A stretch of 64,000 bases of DNA from Alitta virens (lineage: Eukaryota > Annelida > Polychaeta > Phyllodocida > Nereididae), in the NCBI GenBank assembly GCA_932294295.1, contig OW028577.1, positions 5,979,501 through 6,043,500 on the forward strand, given 5' to 3'. Below are positions 24,798-35,418 of this stretch, piece after piece. The translations under genes and the position numbers were made by a program. The notes under the pieces were generated by a model. That model saw only the letters and a program-made list of their open reading frames with translations. It did not search any database and had not been told where the DNA came from. The first letter of the stretch is position 1. Every line of letters starts with the position of its first letter.

Positions 24798-27290
24798 TTG
24801 TTTACAAGGCTGTTCGAATACAAGTTCCAACATACTTTATATTATTATGGATAGGTGTGCTGCAAGAATTGGGACTGGTGTGGCCCACTTTATTCAGAAA
24901 CAGTTTTAGAAGTGACGTTATTCCTGATGGATGTAACTGCATCTGCAATTACCCATCTGAAAGTCACTTTCAAAGTCTGTAAAAATGTTGTCGCGTAAGG
25001 TGCAAATGTGAATTATCCGTTTCGTTTTCATCGAGCACTTGTTTTCTCGTCATCATGATCGTGGTGATTAACGAATACATTACCAGAAGTATTATACTTG
25101 TTAATTGTATGTGAAATAATCAGTGAGCAAACTAACTTTCGAATAGATTAAAAAATATATGATTGTGATAAAGGTTGTTCAGTGATTTCTATCTGCAGGG
25201 ACACATTTTGGGTTTTAAAGCGTTCAATTCTATAATTAGTTTCAAAAGGTTTTTGTCTTTTTCTTTGTCCCGTTAGATTCTGTAAAGAGGTAATTTCTTC
25301 ATGCAAAAATGGTTGTCATAACCTATGTAATTTAATGTTGTAAAATGTAGGAGAGTGAACACAGTATTTATTATTCATCAAAATGACAATCATCTGAATT
25401 GACTTGTATGCTCTTTGGAGGTTATCCTCTTGTACGGGCTGTAAATAGGAAAACAAAATTATCTATAAATATTGTCATACCTTAAATTATTTCTTGTTTA
25501 AGTTCTGCAGTTTTATGTTATTCTTAAATTGAAAACGAGGAACATTGATCCGAAGACAACTTCTTATAATTGTGAATTTAAGTTTGTCATTAGTCTTTGG
25601 GGCTGTGCGAACGTTTTGTGTATATTATGACGCGAATTTGATGAGCGAATTGAATTGAAATTAAGGGTAAAACCAAAATGCATTTATGTATGATTTCAAA
25701 GCTAACGTTTCATTGTGTCATGAATGTGTGTGTAATCACAATGAGGAAGAAACAATTGTTATATTATTACCATGGTTACAGCTAAAAAAAGGAAGGCAAT
25801 GTATTGCTTACGAATTTTGCAATTTGGATGATAGACCATGAAATTTATTTATTTCGTGCTCCTGCAAAGTTTGTATTGGCTAAAGGTTGTAAAAAGTGGG
25901 AGAACAATGATACTACAGTATTACTTCTTCCCTGAGTATAATTGTAGCTAGATTAGGTTGTTCGTAAATTTTTAGTAAATGTTACGATGCATTTATCTTT
26001 CTTAAAAAAATTGAAAATGCGAGATAACAGTTGAACATTGATGAATGTAAGTTGACTAATTTATTCCTAAGTGAATGTTGTAAACTTGGGAGAGTTAGTT
26101 GTTGCCATTTTGAAACCAAAGCTATACCTCACATTATTAATTGCACAATGTGATTAAAGATTTTACTTGACTTGCACAGAGCTTTAACATCGGACAGCTA
26201 CAAATGTTCAGTGACATAGTTGCTAAATGTTGTAAAAAGTCATGTGCATATCACACTTGTATTATATATCTTGTACATAGCATTGTATTTATATGTATAG
26301 TTTGAAATAGATTAGCTTTTGTTTGATGTGATACTATTGTCCATAAAGAGGCTGAGAGTACCAGTAAATTTAAATCTGAGTGAAAAATGGTTGGAAAAAA
26401 GCCAAACAAGACATGCAGGTGAATCTCATGAAGTGTGACAGGCATCATGAAATTATGTAAATTAAATCGATTGTTTGGGGAAATTTAGCATTGTTTGTTT
26501 GACTACATTTAATCAGCACAAGTTGCAATGTCCTGCCTTTGATTATGCAGTATTGAGTTATGATGATATAATTTAGGGCTATTTCATTTTAAAATCCAGG
26601 GGGGGGGGGGGGGTTTGACTAGAATATTTTTGAAAGAGCGGGGTTGTTCTCCAAAGGAGAAAAAGAGGGGGGTTGACCAGTATTTTCTTAATATCTTAAT
26701 GTACCAAAAAGCGTGGGGTTGAGGAGGGGGGTTCTTTGTAAATGAAAATCTGCAGCTGTGCTATTTAAATTCTTGCTAAAATATTGTTTCTAAATTTGGA
26801 AAAATTACATCTGTGACAGTATTCCGAGTCTCAACAATCTGTTGTTTAGCCTGCCTTATAACATCTAGTTCGAAGAGGAAATGCAGAAATGCTCAACTGT
26901 CGAGCAGTTAAAAAGTTACTGTATGTCTCATCTTTCGACTGATATGTGTTTTGTAAGAAATATACACAGCCGGCAGCGAGGGTGTGAAAAACAATGAACG
27001 TAAACTGTATAAAGAATATTGAAAAATGCTTCCGTTACGTCACACCTGAAAGTTCTATATGTGTAATGCATGTTTCTGCCTGTGCCTGTACATAAAGCTT
27101 AAGGAGAAAGTGTTGTTGTAAAGAAACTGCATCAAATTTTAACTTATTACAGCATGGTAGCAAGTTGAGTGGGAACATTGTTGTGCATCAATTATTGTGA
27201 CATGCAACGGGGAAAATGTAATTTAGCAGTGTTTTGTAAATAGTTATGACTGGATTAACTTGTAATTAAAGTCAAAAGATATCATTTTGA
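24798..27290 (+). other. Probable UBN 3' UTR with four Pumilio-type motifs
   Basis: A long AT-rich stretch after the UBN stop codon with no gene on either strand. TGTANATA motifs, the Pumilio-element pattern, occur on the sense strand at 25440-25447, 26272-26279, 27087-27094 and 27235-27242. Possible polyadenylation signals are ATTAAA at 26153-26158 and 27265-27270; an AATAAA at 27977-27982 is further off. The UTR end is inferred, and shorter isoforms are possible. Confidence 0.45.
26597..26735. repeat. G-run cluster in UBN 3' UTR region
   Basis: A run of about 17 G at 26599-26615 is followed by several shorter G runs (gcggggttg, gaggggggttga, gtggggttgaggagggggg). Phrases built on ggggttgac recur, so this may be a degenerate repeat. 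It has obvious G-quadruplex potential on the plus strand. Confidence 0.5.
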
Positions 27291-29310
27291 GTTAATATTT
27301 TCTGTTTTCAGTGTTTACGTGGAAATGAAGGTGTTATATATGATAATGGTTGAGAAACATTTGCAAACTGTTTAAATAGATGGGTCAATGGTCCAAAATT
27401 TGGTCTGCACAGGTGTAATATGCAACTGAATGTCATTGTTTTTCAAAAAGTGAGCTTTCACTTGAGATTCTCATCAAATGAAATACATTGACATGTTTTG
27501 ACATGAGGGTCTGGGAAACAGATTGTTTTGCCACCATGCAAATTTTTGTAATCTGCCAGAGGATTTTTTGTTGGAACCCAGACTGAAATATTTTTGATTG
27601 CCGATCAGATCTGTTAGGGTTTATCACAACTGAAGATATGCCCCTGCGTATGGGCAACATTGCCAAGCGAAATTGATTCTTTGACATCACACTTTGGTTT
27701 CTGTCACATACCTACATGGCACACGCATGCATGAGCGTAATATTTTTCAACAGATTCCTCCTGTGTTGCTGAGAATGAGAAAATAAGGTTTCAGAGGGAA
27801 ATCCAGGACAAAATCGTATATCAAGATGACTGAAGATGCTATTTTTAGCACAGGTTCAACCTGATAATAGTGACAAGCTTGAAAATGGCTTTGTAACTCG
27901 TGCTCTGATTGATTCTGTCTTAAGTATAGAATGAAGATCCAGAGAAGGTCCCACTTTCAGACTGCATTTTTGACTGAATAAAAATCTTGTCAAAGGACTT
28001 CATAATCCTGTATCCAAGAATCCGAAGCAAGTGTTGCATGCAAATAATGTCCTAATACTATTGGAGAGCATGGCAACACGTGCCGGTAAAGCGTTCTGAA
28101 AATTAAGGGAAACCTCACAGTTCTGTGGAGGATTTAGGGAATCAAGATGGTATAGTAACCTAATGACTCGGAGGTCCAGCTGCGGTTTCATAGAGGCCTG
28201 TAAAGCATGTGCAATTCTTGAATTATATTGATCAATCACGGTTTCTGTCCGTGCATGCTTTGGCTGCAGTTGATCACATCCACTAGGTGGCAGGACAAGA
28301 GCTGTCTGAGGTTTCCCTGCACTGATGGAGTAAGACCTCTGGAGGAGAACAATCACAATGTAGGATAGTGCTGAGTGAGGGATAGGTCTGTACTTGTTGA
28401 GTTCGAGTTTATTAGTTATTATTCAACACATGATACAGTTATTAAAACTATGAAAGATTATGTAATTATGACTTTGGTTAATTGTCATTTGTAATAATTG
28501 ATGTGATGCAGGGCTTTGCTAGCTGTTGTGGTGATTAATGATGATGGCTATGATAAAAACTATTAGATGAATGAATCAATAAGTTAAACAAAATAGCTAA
28601 TTAGTTTTATTAATCACTGTTAATATAATGTTAAAAGCAGTTTCCAAAATACAGTGAGACTCAACAAGCTTGCTTAAAACTTGGATGTTCATCCAAGCTT
28701 AAAATAACGTTATGACCAAGTCATTGTCCAAGCAGGGCCCTTCCTCTGAGACCTTACGCGGAGCCTTGAAAACTCTTTTTGGGTTAAGGCAGCTGTCGCG
28801 TTTACGCTTCTAGCAGGTCCCAGCCAAGGCATTGAGGGTGCCAGGTATGATATGCGGGACTTATATGGGTGCGGGGCACAACGCAGCTGCTTTGCTTGTT
28901 ACCCAAGGACCAGCCCTCTTTCTATGAATGGATTTTTTAAGGTCTATATTTTAAATCTGATCTACATGTTGTAATGAATGTTCTCCATATCTTTTGTACT
29001 TTGAGGGATATAACCAACAAAAAGGTTATCACAAAACAAACATGTTAGTAAATAGGTCTTATGTTTTTTGCATGGGGATTTAATAAAAATGTTAGTTAAT
29101 TCTCTACTCGGGATGTAACTATTACTTTTTGACAGTCCCAATTGGTTCGTTATAGGTGAGTCTGACTGCTGTCCTCAGATTTGCTTCATCCGTATCCTCT
29201 TAATCCTCTTATCAATCCATCTTCACAGGTTACATATAGTCATATTTACTTCTACCTTACAATGTGGACCTAACTTTTGGCAATATTAAGCCAGTTGTTT
29301 TGTTATACTG
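27291..29310. other. Intergenic DNA downstream of UBN
   Basis: No exon-like open frame with splice sites was found on either strand. It contains one copy of an interspersed repeat (27595-27925), described separately. Confidence 0.5.
27595..27925 (+). repeat. Interspersed repeat, copy 1 (inverted relative to 29880-30235)
   Basis: Read forward, this stretch matches the reverse complement of 29880-30235. Shared strings include tcagatctgt/tagatctgt, tttatcacaa, gtcacatacctNcatggcac, gcgtaatattNttcaa, cagagggaaatcc, gaagatgctatttttagca and aaaatggctttgtaact. Divergence is substantial, so the copies are old. No coding frame or terminal repeats were found, and the class is unknown. Confidence 0.65.
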
Positions 29311-29863
29311 AGGCGAGGTAGTTGTGTACCAGGTCATAATACTATATCCCCAATGACCACCTGAGGTCTTGACCACCCCTAGTCATCAACCTCACCCAGG
29401 GGCGTCGATTCAGGGGGGGGGGGATGTGGGGGATATATACCCCCCACTTTCTGAGAAGGGGGGGATGATCAATGCAATCATCCCCCCTCCTGAAATTCAC
29501 AAATGAAAATTACCTTTTTCACACACTTTTGTTTTGGAACATTTGTGCTTTGTTAAACAGCTTGGCACTTGATATCGCATATTAGTACAAGTTTATAACT
29601 GCTAATACTTGTACGAGCGAGGGAGAGTCACATTGGGACATGGTATCCCCCCCCCCCCCCAAACCGTCAAGAGAAATCGACGCCCCTGACCTCACCCACT
29701 AACGGGATTCGAACCAACTACCACATGAGGCCAGAGGGTACCTTGATTCTCCACCATCTTGTGTGCAACTTTCCTGCGTCTCTAACATTGAGCTAAAGAG
29801 CAGCTGCCCAGCTGCCAAGTGCCAGCAGGCGAGGTAGTTGTGTACTGAGATCGTAATACTATA
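29311..29863 (-). mobile_element. tRNA-like SINE (minus strand) interrupted by a hAT MITE
   Basis: On the minus strand an A-box-like string (tagctcaatgttagag, 29786-29801) and a B-box (ggttcgaatccc, 29704-29715) suggest a tRNA-derived head. The flanks share aggcgaggtagttgtgtac at 29311-29329 and 29827-29845, with weaker similarity continuing, so the flanking match may be a long target-site duplication. The body is split by the 292-bp MITE at 29397-29688. The A-to-B spacing is longer than usual, so its identity as a SINE is moderate. Confidence 0.45.
29397..29688. mobile_element. hAT-type MITE with 8-bp target-site duplication
   Basis: The element begins caggggcgtcgatt and ends aaatcgacgcccctg, near-perfect inverted ends of the hAT CAGGGGCG class. 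It is flanked on both sides by the 8-bp acctcacc (29389-29396 and 29689-29696), the duplication length of hAT elements. It is 292 bp long with no coding capacity. Long G and C runs lie just inside the ends. Confidence 0.85.
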
Positions 29864-29879
29864 ATAGATAGAATGACTC

Positions 29880-30235
29880 ATAATGTTGCAGTATCAGCCA
29901 ATCAGATAAGTTACAAAGCCATTTTGAAGTTGTTGGACCGTTCAGCCAATCGGCAGCTTGTTATATTTCCCAGGTGGCCTATGCTAAAAATAGCATCTTC
30001 GGTCTGCTTGAGATATAGAAAAACAGTTCTGTTGAGGATTTCCCTCTGAATCATTATTTCCTGTCTCAGCAAAAACAGGCAGGGATGATAAAAATATTTT
30101 GAACAATATTACGCACATGGATACATGTGCCATGCAGGTATGTGACAAAAACCGAAGTGTGTTGGGACGAATTTGTGAATCAACTTGTGATAAAATTGAC
30201 AGATCTAATCAGCAATTTCTCCCCCCCCCCGCCTC
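29880..30235 (-). repeat. Interspersed repeat, copy 2 (minus strand)
   Basis: The reverse complement matches 27595-27925 over most of its length, about 2.1 kb away. A C-run near 30221-30230 lies at one end. The opposed copies could form a long hairpin if transcribed together. Confidence 0.65.
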
Positions 30236-30601
30236 CAAATTTGGCGGTTTCTGTCAAATTTACAATTTTGGACCTGGTATTATTAGAGAACTACAGTCCT
30301 CTGGTATAATGTATACTGTGTAGCTCTCTTCAAACTTATGGGAGTCCATGCCAGGGTGTCCCACTGAGTAAGATTCTAAAGAGCATGTGTGCGAATGACT
30401 GGTGTCCAAATGATGTGGATGATCAGCTTCACAAGTGGAAGTGACTCATGAACGTATAAGTTGGATTCAAACCCTATATCATAGCAGCAGATGCAAATTG
30501 CATGCAATCATCCTTTATGGTCATTCAGATTGACTGTGACTGTTGCAGTTTCCTGTTCTAAATAACGAAAAGGAAATGTAGGCCTATAGGGCTGAACAGT
30601 T

Positions 30602-31004
30602 AGTGAATACACCAATGGGGAGAAAAAGTACCACAAGAGGTCACTGACACCGTAGCATATAAGTATCGTTTGATGACGTCATCTATATTGTGACATCATC
30701 CATGCAACAATGGTGTAGTGACGTCATCTTATTGTGGAGTGGGGGCCTAGCTCTGTGGTAGCGCGCTGGGCTTCCAACCACTGGGTCCTGGGTTCAAATC
30801 CCGGTCGAGCCTATGTTGGATGGCTGTTTCATCCTTCGTCTCATTGCCATGGTCCCTACCTGTCCTGATTATCCCCATCAGGTGCAGAAATACAGGACAT
30901 AAAGCCCTAATCCACCACCACCACGTCATCTTATTGTATTTTTATGTACTACGGTTATAGTGCCCCCTGTAGGCTGTTACTTTTCTCCCCATACCACTAT
31001 TCAC
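30602..31004. mobile_element. Inverted-repeat element hosting a SINE insertion
   Basis: The left end gtgaata...atggggagaaaaagta (from about 30603) is complementary, with a few mismatches, to the right end ttacttttctcccc...tattcac (to about 31004). The interior repeats tgacgtcat several times. A SINE (30736-30922) with its own 15-bp duplication lies inside, so this element was there first. The superfamily is uncertain. Confidence 0.5.
30736..30922 (+). mobile_element. tRNA-derived SINE, copy 1
   Basis: Its tRNA-like head (tagctctgtggtagcgc A-box, ctgggttcaaatcccgg B-box) is followed by a body containing tggatggctgtttcatcc and cagaaatacaggacataaag, then a short (ccacca) tail. It is bounded by perfect 15-bp duplications acgtcatcttattgt at 30721-30735 and 30923-30937. 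The copies at 55419 and 61516 share head, body and tail. Confidence 0.9.
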
Positions 31005-34000
31005 GTACCCTACTCAAATGCTCTTGACTAGGGATTCAGTATGGTCTCTTGATGGTTATGGACTAAGTTCGAACCATGCAGCAGCCATATTACTGAGGCG
31101 TTCATCTTTTGTAGTGGGTTGTATTGTGATGTCATCTCAAAAGCGCTTCTCGTCCCAACGACCTGGGGGTGAGATTCTCGTGATGTATGAGATTCCATGA
31201 GATCTTGGAGGTCGTCACCTGTTTAGAGGCTATGCCTTCTCTTCCCATCCCTCTTGCCCATAACAACTGCATCACTATAAACTATGTATGGCTGCACCAT
31301 TCACATCCTCTGGGACTCACAATGCTGCTCGCTACCACTGACTTCAAAGACCCCACCCCGATTCGACCTTGGGTTCATCATGATCAGCTTATGGGATTTA
31401 TAAAAGCTTTAGATTTAATGGTGATTAAGTGACTTTCCAACTTTGACGGATAGCACTGAGTTTCTGGTTTTGATTGATTGCTCTGCTCCCAATAAAGACA
31501 TCCTAAGCAATTAATCATAAAGTAGACAACGGACAGATTTGCACAAGTTGGAGCAGTTACAGATGAGCAACCACGGGCCTAGCAACAGTCCTGGAAGTTT
31601 GTGGCTGCATGTGTTGGATCTCACTGGCAAGTCAATGATGTAAGAAAAATAACACTACAGCATTTACAACGGTTTGCCCCAGGTATATGTATGAAAGAAG
31701 ATCTGTAAAGTAAGTCTACTTGGTACTGGCTACCTGGAACTTACTTGAACTTCTTAATTATTACATATACTATTTATTGCGGTAGATTATTCGACCAACA
31801 ACTGTAATATTGCTTCTGAGGTCCTTAGAAAAATAATACAGAAGGTTAGTTGGTCGATTGGTTATCGGCCATCGATGGAGTTTGGTTCAAGTAATGGACT
31901 TGTGTAAAAATAAAAGAAGCAATGAGTTAATATTCTAAAAGTTCAAGTAAATGCCAAGTATACATCTGAATGAGATCCTCTTTGTCCGCTGTAAGACCAG
32001 ATTCAATGGTGATGACAGCCAGCTGCATGGTAGTAAACCACAGTATAAATACATCTCCAGGAGCAGAACAGTTAAAAACATATCCTAACAACAAAAACTC
32101 TCTATTATATATTGTTCATGGTAACACAGACCCTTGTAAACCGCAGTATACATACTTCTCGGATTTGTGGTGAATCAGGCAGTAAGTTTAACTTCTCAAA
32201 AATGACACTAAATATTGCCTGTTATAGTGAACATTATAGTCACAGGTTTCTGGGGTGGGTGTAGTCGAACTTGTCATTCTTGTTACACCTTCACCGAACT
32301 TAACTTTGAGAAAGTTCACAGTGACAGGAAGTGCAAGTTGTAAAACCCAGACTCTGAAGACAGTGACAGGAACATGAGGCTGTTGTGCTGGGACATGCCC
32401 TGGAGGGCTTCCAATGTGCTGCTCTAGTCTCGTCCGCTTATTGGGGTGTTGCTTTCAGGTTCCACCAGGCGCCACCAACCCCCTTCCACTGTATATACAT
32501 GTTCAGCATTTGTTGATTTTATTTATTAATTTTTTTTTTTTTTTTTAGATCTTTTTGGTGGTTATTTTATGTCATCATCTTTTGATTAGCAATTGTGAAT
32601 TTAGAACATCTTGAGCAATTTGATAATTCAAAGAAAGGATACTTGTAAATTCATTTCTAATTACCATGAATGAATAAGAGGAAATAACGAACATATATGC
32701 ACTGCATGTACTCAGCCTAAAACAGGTGTACCGCAGCTGCTGTACATATAGTTCTCATATAAAAGATATGGCATTACAAAATGGATGCCAGCAGGTGGAA
32801 ATGATAAGTACTTAGGAATTTTATGCCTTTGGCGGTCCAGTAGAAGTATTTTATGGCTTCAGGTGTTTGCTACTGCTATGTCCTTGGCAGTCCTTAGCTG
32901 CTAAGGACTCAGGAATTTGAGAGAAATGAAATACTGGCTTTGATGACAGGTCTTTTTGGTCTGGTTGTCGTTTTCTTAATCTTTTTTTTTTTTGCACTGC
33001 TGCCTGGAAACCAGAGAGAGGGAGCTATTTGCTTGGGGGTAGCCTGGTGATGGATGTGGGTCTCTTGGTGTTTGTACTTCAACTAATTGCTTCTTAGGTC
33101 AGGAGCTTGGAATTTTTGGCTGATAAGAGTAAAGGCAGGCTGCTTCTTGTGATCTCCACAATCCCTCAGAACCTGTTTGACAGCGATTGTTGGGAGTTGT
33201 TGTAAAACTGGCTGCAAGTTTCTGATTCAAGCCCCCCCCCCCCCCCTAAACATTCCTCAGATGGTACAGGACCCTTGAATGTAAACGCCAAGCGTCTAAT
33301 TAATCAGCAAGTGCAATGCTGCTGTGCACAAAATTCAATCACAGAAGGAGCTTGTTTGTTGGCAAACCTCACTCAGGTTGATAGGATGGGACATGCCTCC
33401 ATGGGATTGCTGTTATGTGTTTGTGAAATTAGCTATGATGAGGCTTCTTTGGGTGCTAACCTTTACTCGTAAGCGTGTACTATTTTGCTTATAAGTAAAC
33501 GTGATCAAAACAGAAAAGAGTTATCACGAATTGTTCCGCATTGATACAAGAATACATCACCTGGCCCGAAAGATTGCAACTTCGACACCACAAGGCATAA
33601 AAGCTTACTTGTGCAACCGCAACAATACATTATTTATATATATGGTAGATATTACCTATATATCTATATATAGTAATCTGCAATTTGAATGTAACTGCAT
33701 TCGTTGTACGAGCCTGTGTGAGACCGAGAACTGTTATGGGTTTACAGGACATGTGGCTTAGCAGCTGAGGGTAGTTCCTGTGAGGGTGGTCAGGCAACAA
33801 TGTTCGATCCAACAGCTAGGCACTAGCAGGGCAGGGCCATGATCGGCCATGTATCTCTTTCAATCATTCTTATGTCATATGCAGGTCAGGGGCAGCGGGC
33901 GATAATTCACCCCTTTCTATTCAAGTCTTGCCCCTTATTGAGGGTCTATGATATGGCCATCGACCAGTGGATGCTTTACACTCCTGTGCGCTATATTGCC

Positions 34001-34202
34001 TGCCTGGGCTCGAGCACTTCCGCTGCCCGCCCTGTCAATCACATCCGGGTTCTTGTGAGAGCATACTGCTGCGCATGCCCCAAATGCAAAGTATGTGTGC
34101 TCAGGGGTTGCAGAGTTCATTTTTGCTTCTTGGGGACGTAAATTGAAAACTAAGTAATTGCCTCTCCTGGTTAAGGCCCATTAATTCCTGCGCTGTAGAG
34201 GG

Positions 34203-34366
34203 TACATGGCCAAATGTGCTACGTGCGTTTTCCATGCATTTGGATAAACGCATGGAAAACAAATGGTTTTCACCTCATTTTAATTAGGCAAAATTAAAAT
34301 GAGGTGAAAACCATACGTTTTCCATGCATTATCATGGAAAACGCACGTGGGACATTTGGCAATGTA
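34203..34366. mobile_element. Near-perfect palindromic MITE (hairpin)
   Basis: The two arms of about 80 bp are near-complementary along their whole length. Outer ends are tacatggccaaatgt and acatttggcaatgta, and the inner arms are ggttttcacctcatttta and taaaatgaggtgaaaacc around a 6-10 base loop. Both arms also hold cgtgcgttttccatg. TA lies at both outer ends, as for Tc1/mariner-like duplications. It cannot code for protein. Confidence 0.75.
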
Positions 34367-35219
34367 GCCTTATTTAAGTCCCTTTAAAAGTAATTTAAGT
34401 TCTGCTCACTTGCTGTCTACTTAACTTGGTTGCAATAATATTTGTTAATTTTCAATTTGTATATTTCACTTATATATGCACAATAGATGCACAATGAACA
34501 TTATACAGTGACACTGACTTGCTAAATGCTAGCCAAAGCACTTATCAGTGGATGACACACTGTATGATATCTTCAGGGACAGTGTCGAATGAAGCATGTT
34601 GAATGACACTAGATGACCTGACAATGACTAAGTCTCCACGCTGAACTTCCAATCTGCCACCAGGGGTCTCACCAATTGCATGTCACGTGACCCGGGTTTC
34701 CATGGAGAAGCGTCCCCTGCTCGTTATCTTTAGACTGTTGTCAAGGACGCCGTTCCATTCAGAACGTGCTAAATTTGGCCAATTTGTTGGACCAGTAAAT
34801 ACTAGAGTGGCCTCGTCCCACTCACCTACTACCATTCACAAGCAGAACCCACCCATTCAAGTTCAAGCAAATACCAGCCAACTAGGCACCCAAATACGGG
34901 GCCTAATGAGCACCCAGTCTGTGTCCCAGCTGAAAGAATTTACAAAAGAACACTGCAAGTAATGTAGTTGGTTTTCTAACAACATTTTTGCTTTTATCAA
35001 GACAGACATTAGACCTAGAGTGAATTATATTTGCACAGAATATGTGCAATAGGTCCGTAACATTTGGCTTTTTGCAAAGATGCACAGAATGTTTTGCCTT
35101 GGTCATCCATATTGGGACATTTGAACCGACTAAACTTGATTCTTGGCCAAAATAGCCGTTATAGTGATGTGGCCTTATTAATTAGTGAGGTTTTCAAATT
35201 GAAAATGTACGTAACTATG

Positions 35220-35234
35220 CAGGGGCGGATCCAG
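35220..35234. mobile_element. Isolated hAT-like terminus
   Basis: caggggcggatccag is a common hAT-type terminal sequence in animal genomes. No matching opposite end was found nearby, so it is probably a truncated remnant or a chance match. Confidence 0.35.
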
Positions 35235-35418
35235 AAATGTTCACGCATGGTTGACAAATTAAAATGTAATATTTGCTGAGGGATTGTTTTCATACAATTG
35301 TATCAACTTTGTTTACGCGACAAAATTGATGAAGTTCTATGCTGTGCATGATAACCAAGAGCCGCCTAGTCTCCACTGACCCCATCAAGAAAATATTTCA
35401 CACCAAAATCTTGCTCAT

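Larger units (their letters stand above)
31005..35418. other. Intergenic DNA, no gene seen
   Basis: No multi-exon coding pattern was recognised on either strand. It contains a hairpin element (34203-34366), a C-run near 33231-33246 and a hAT-like terminus at 35220-35234, listed separately. Confidence 0.5.
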
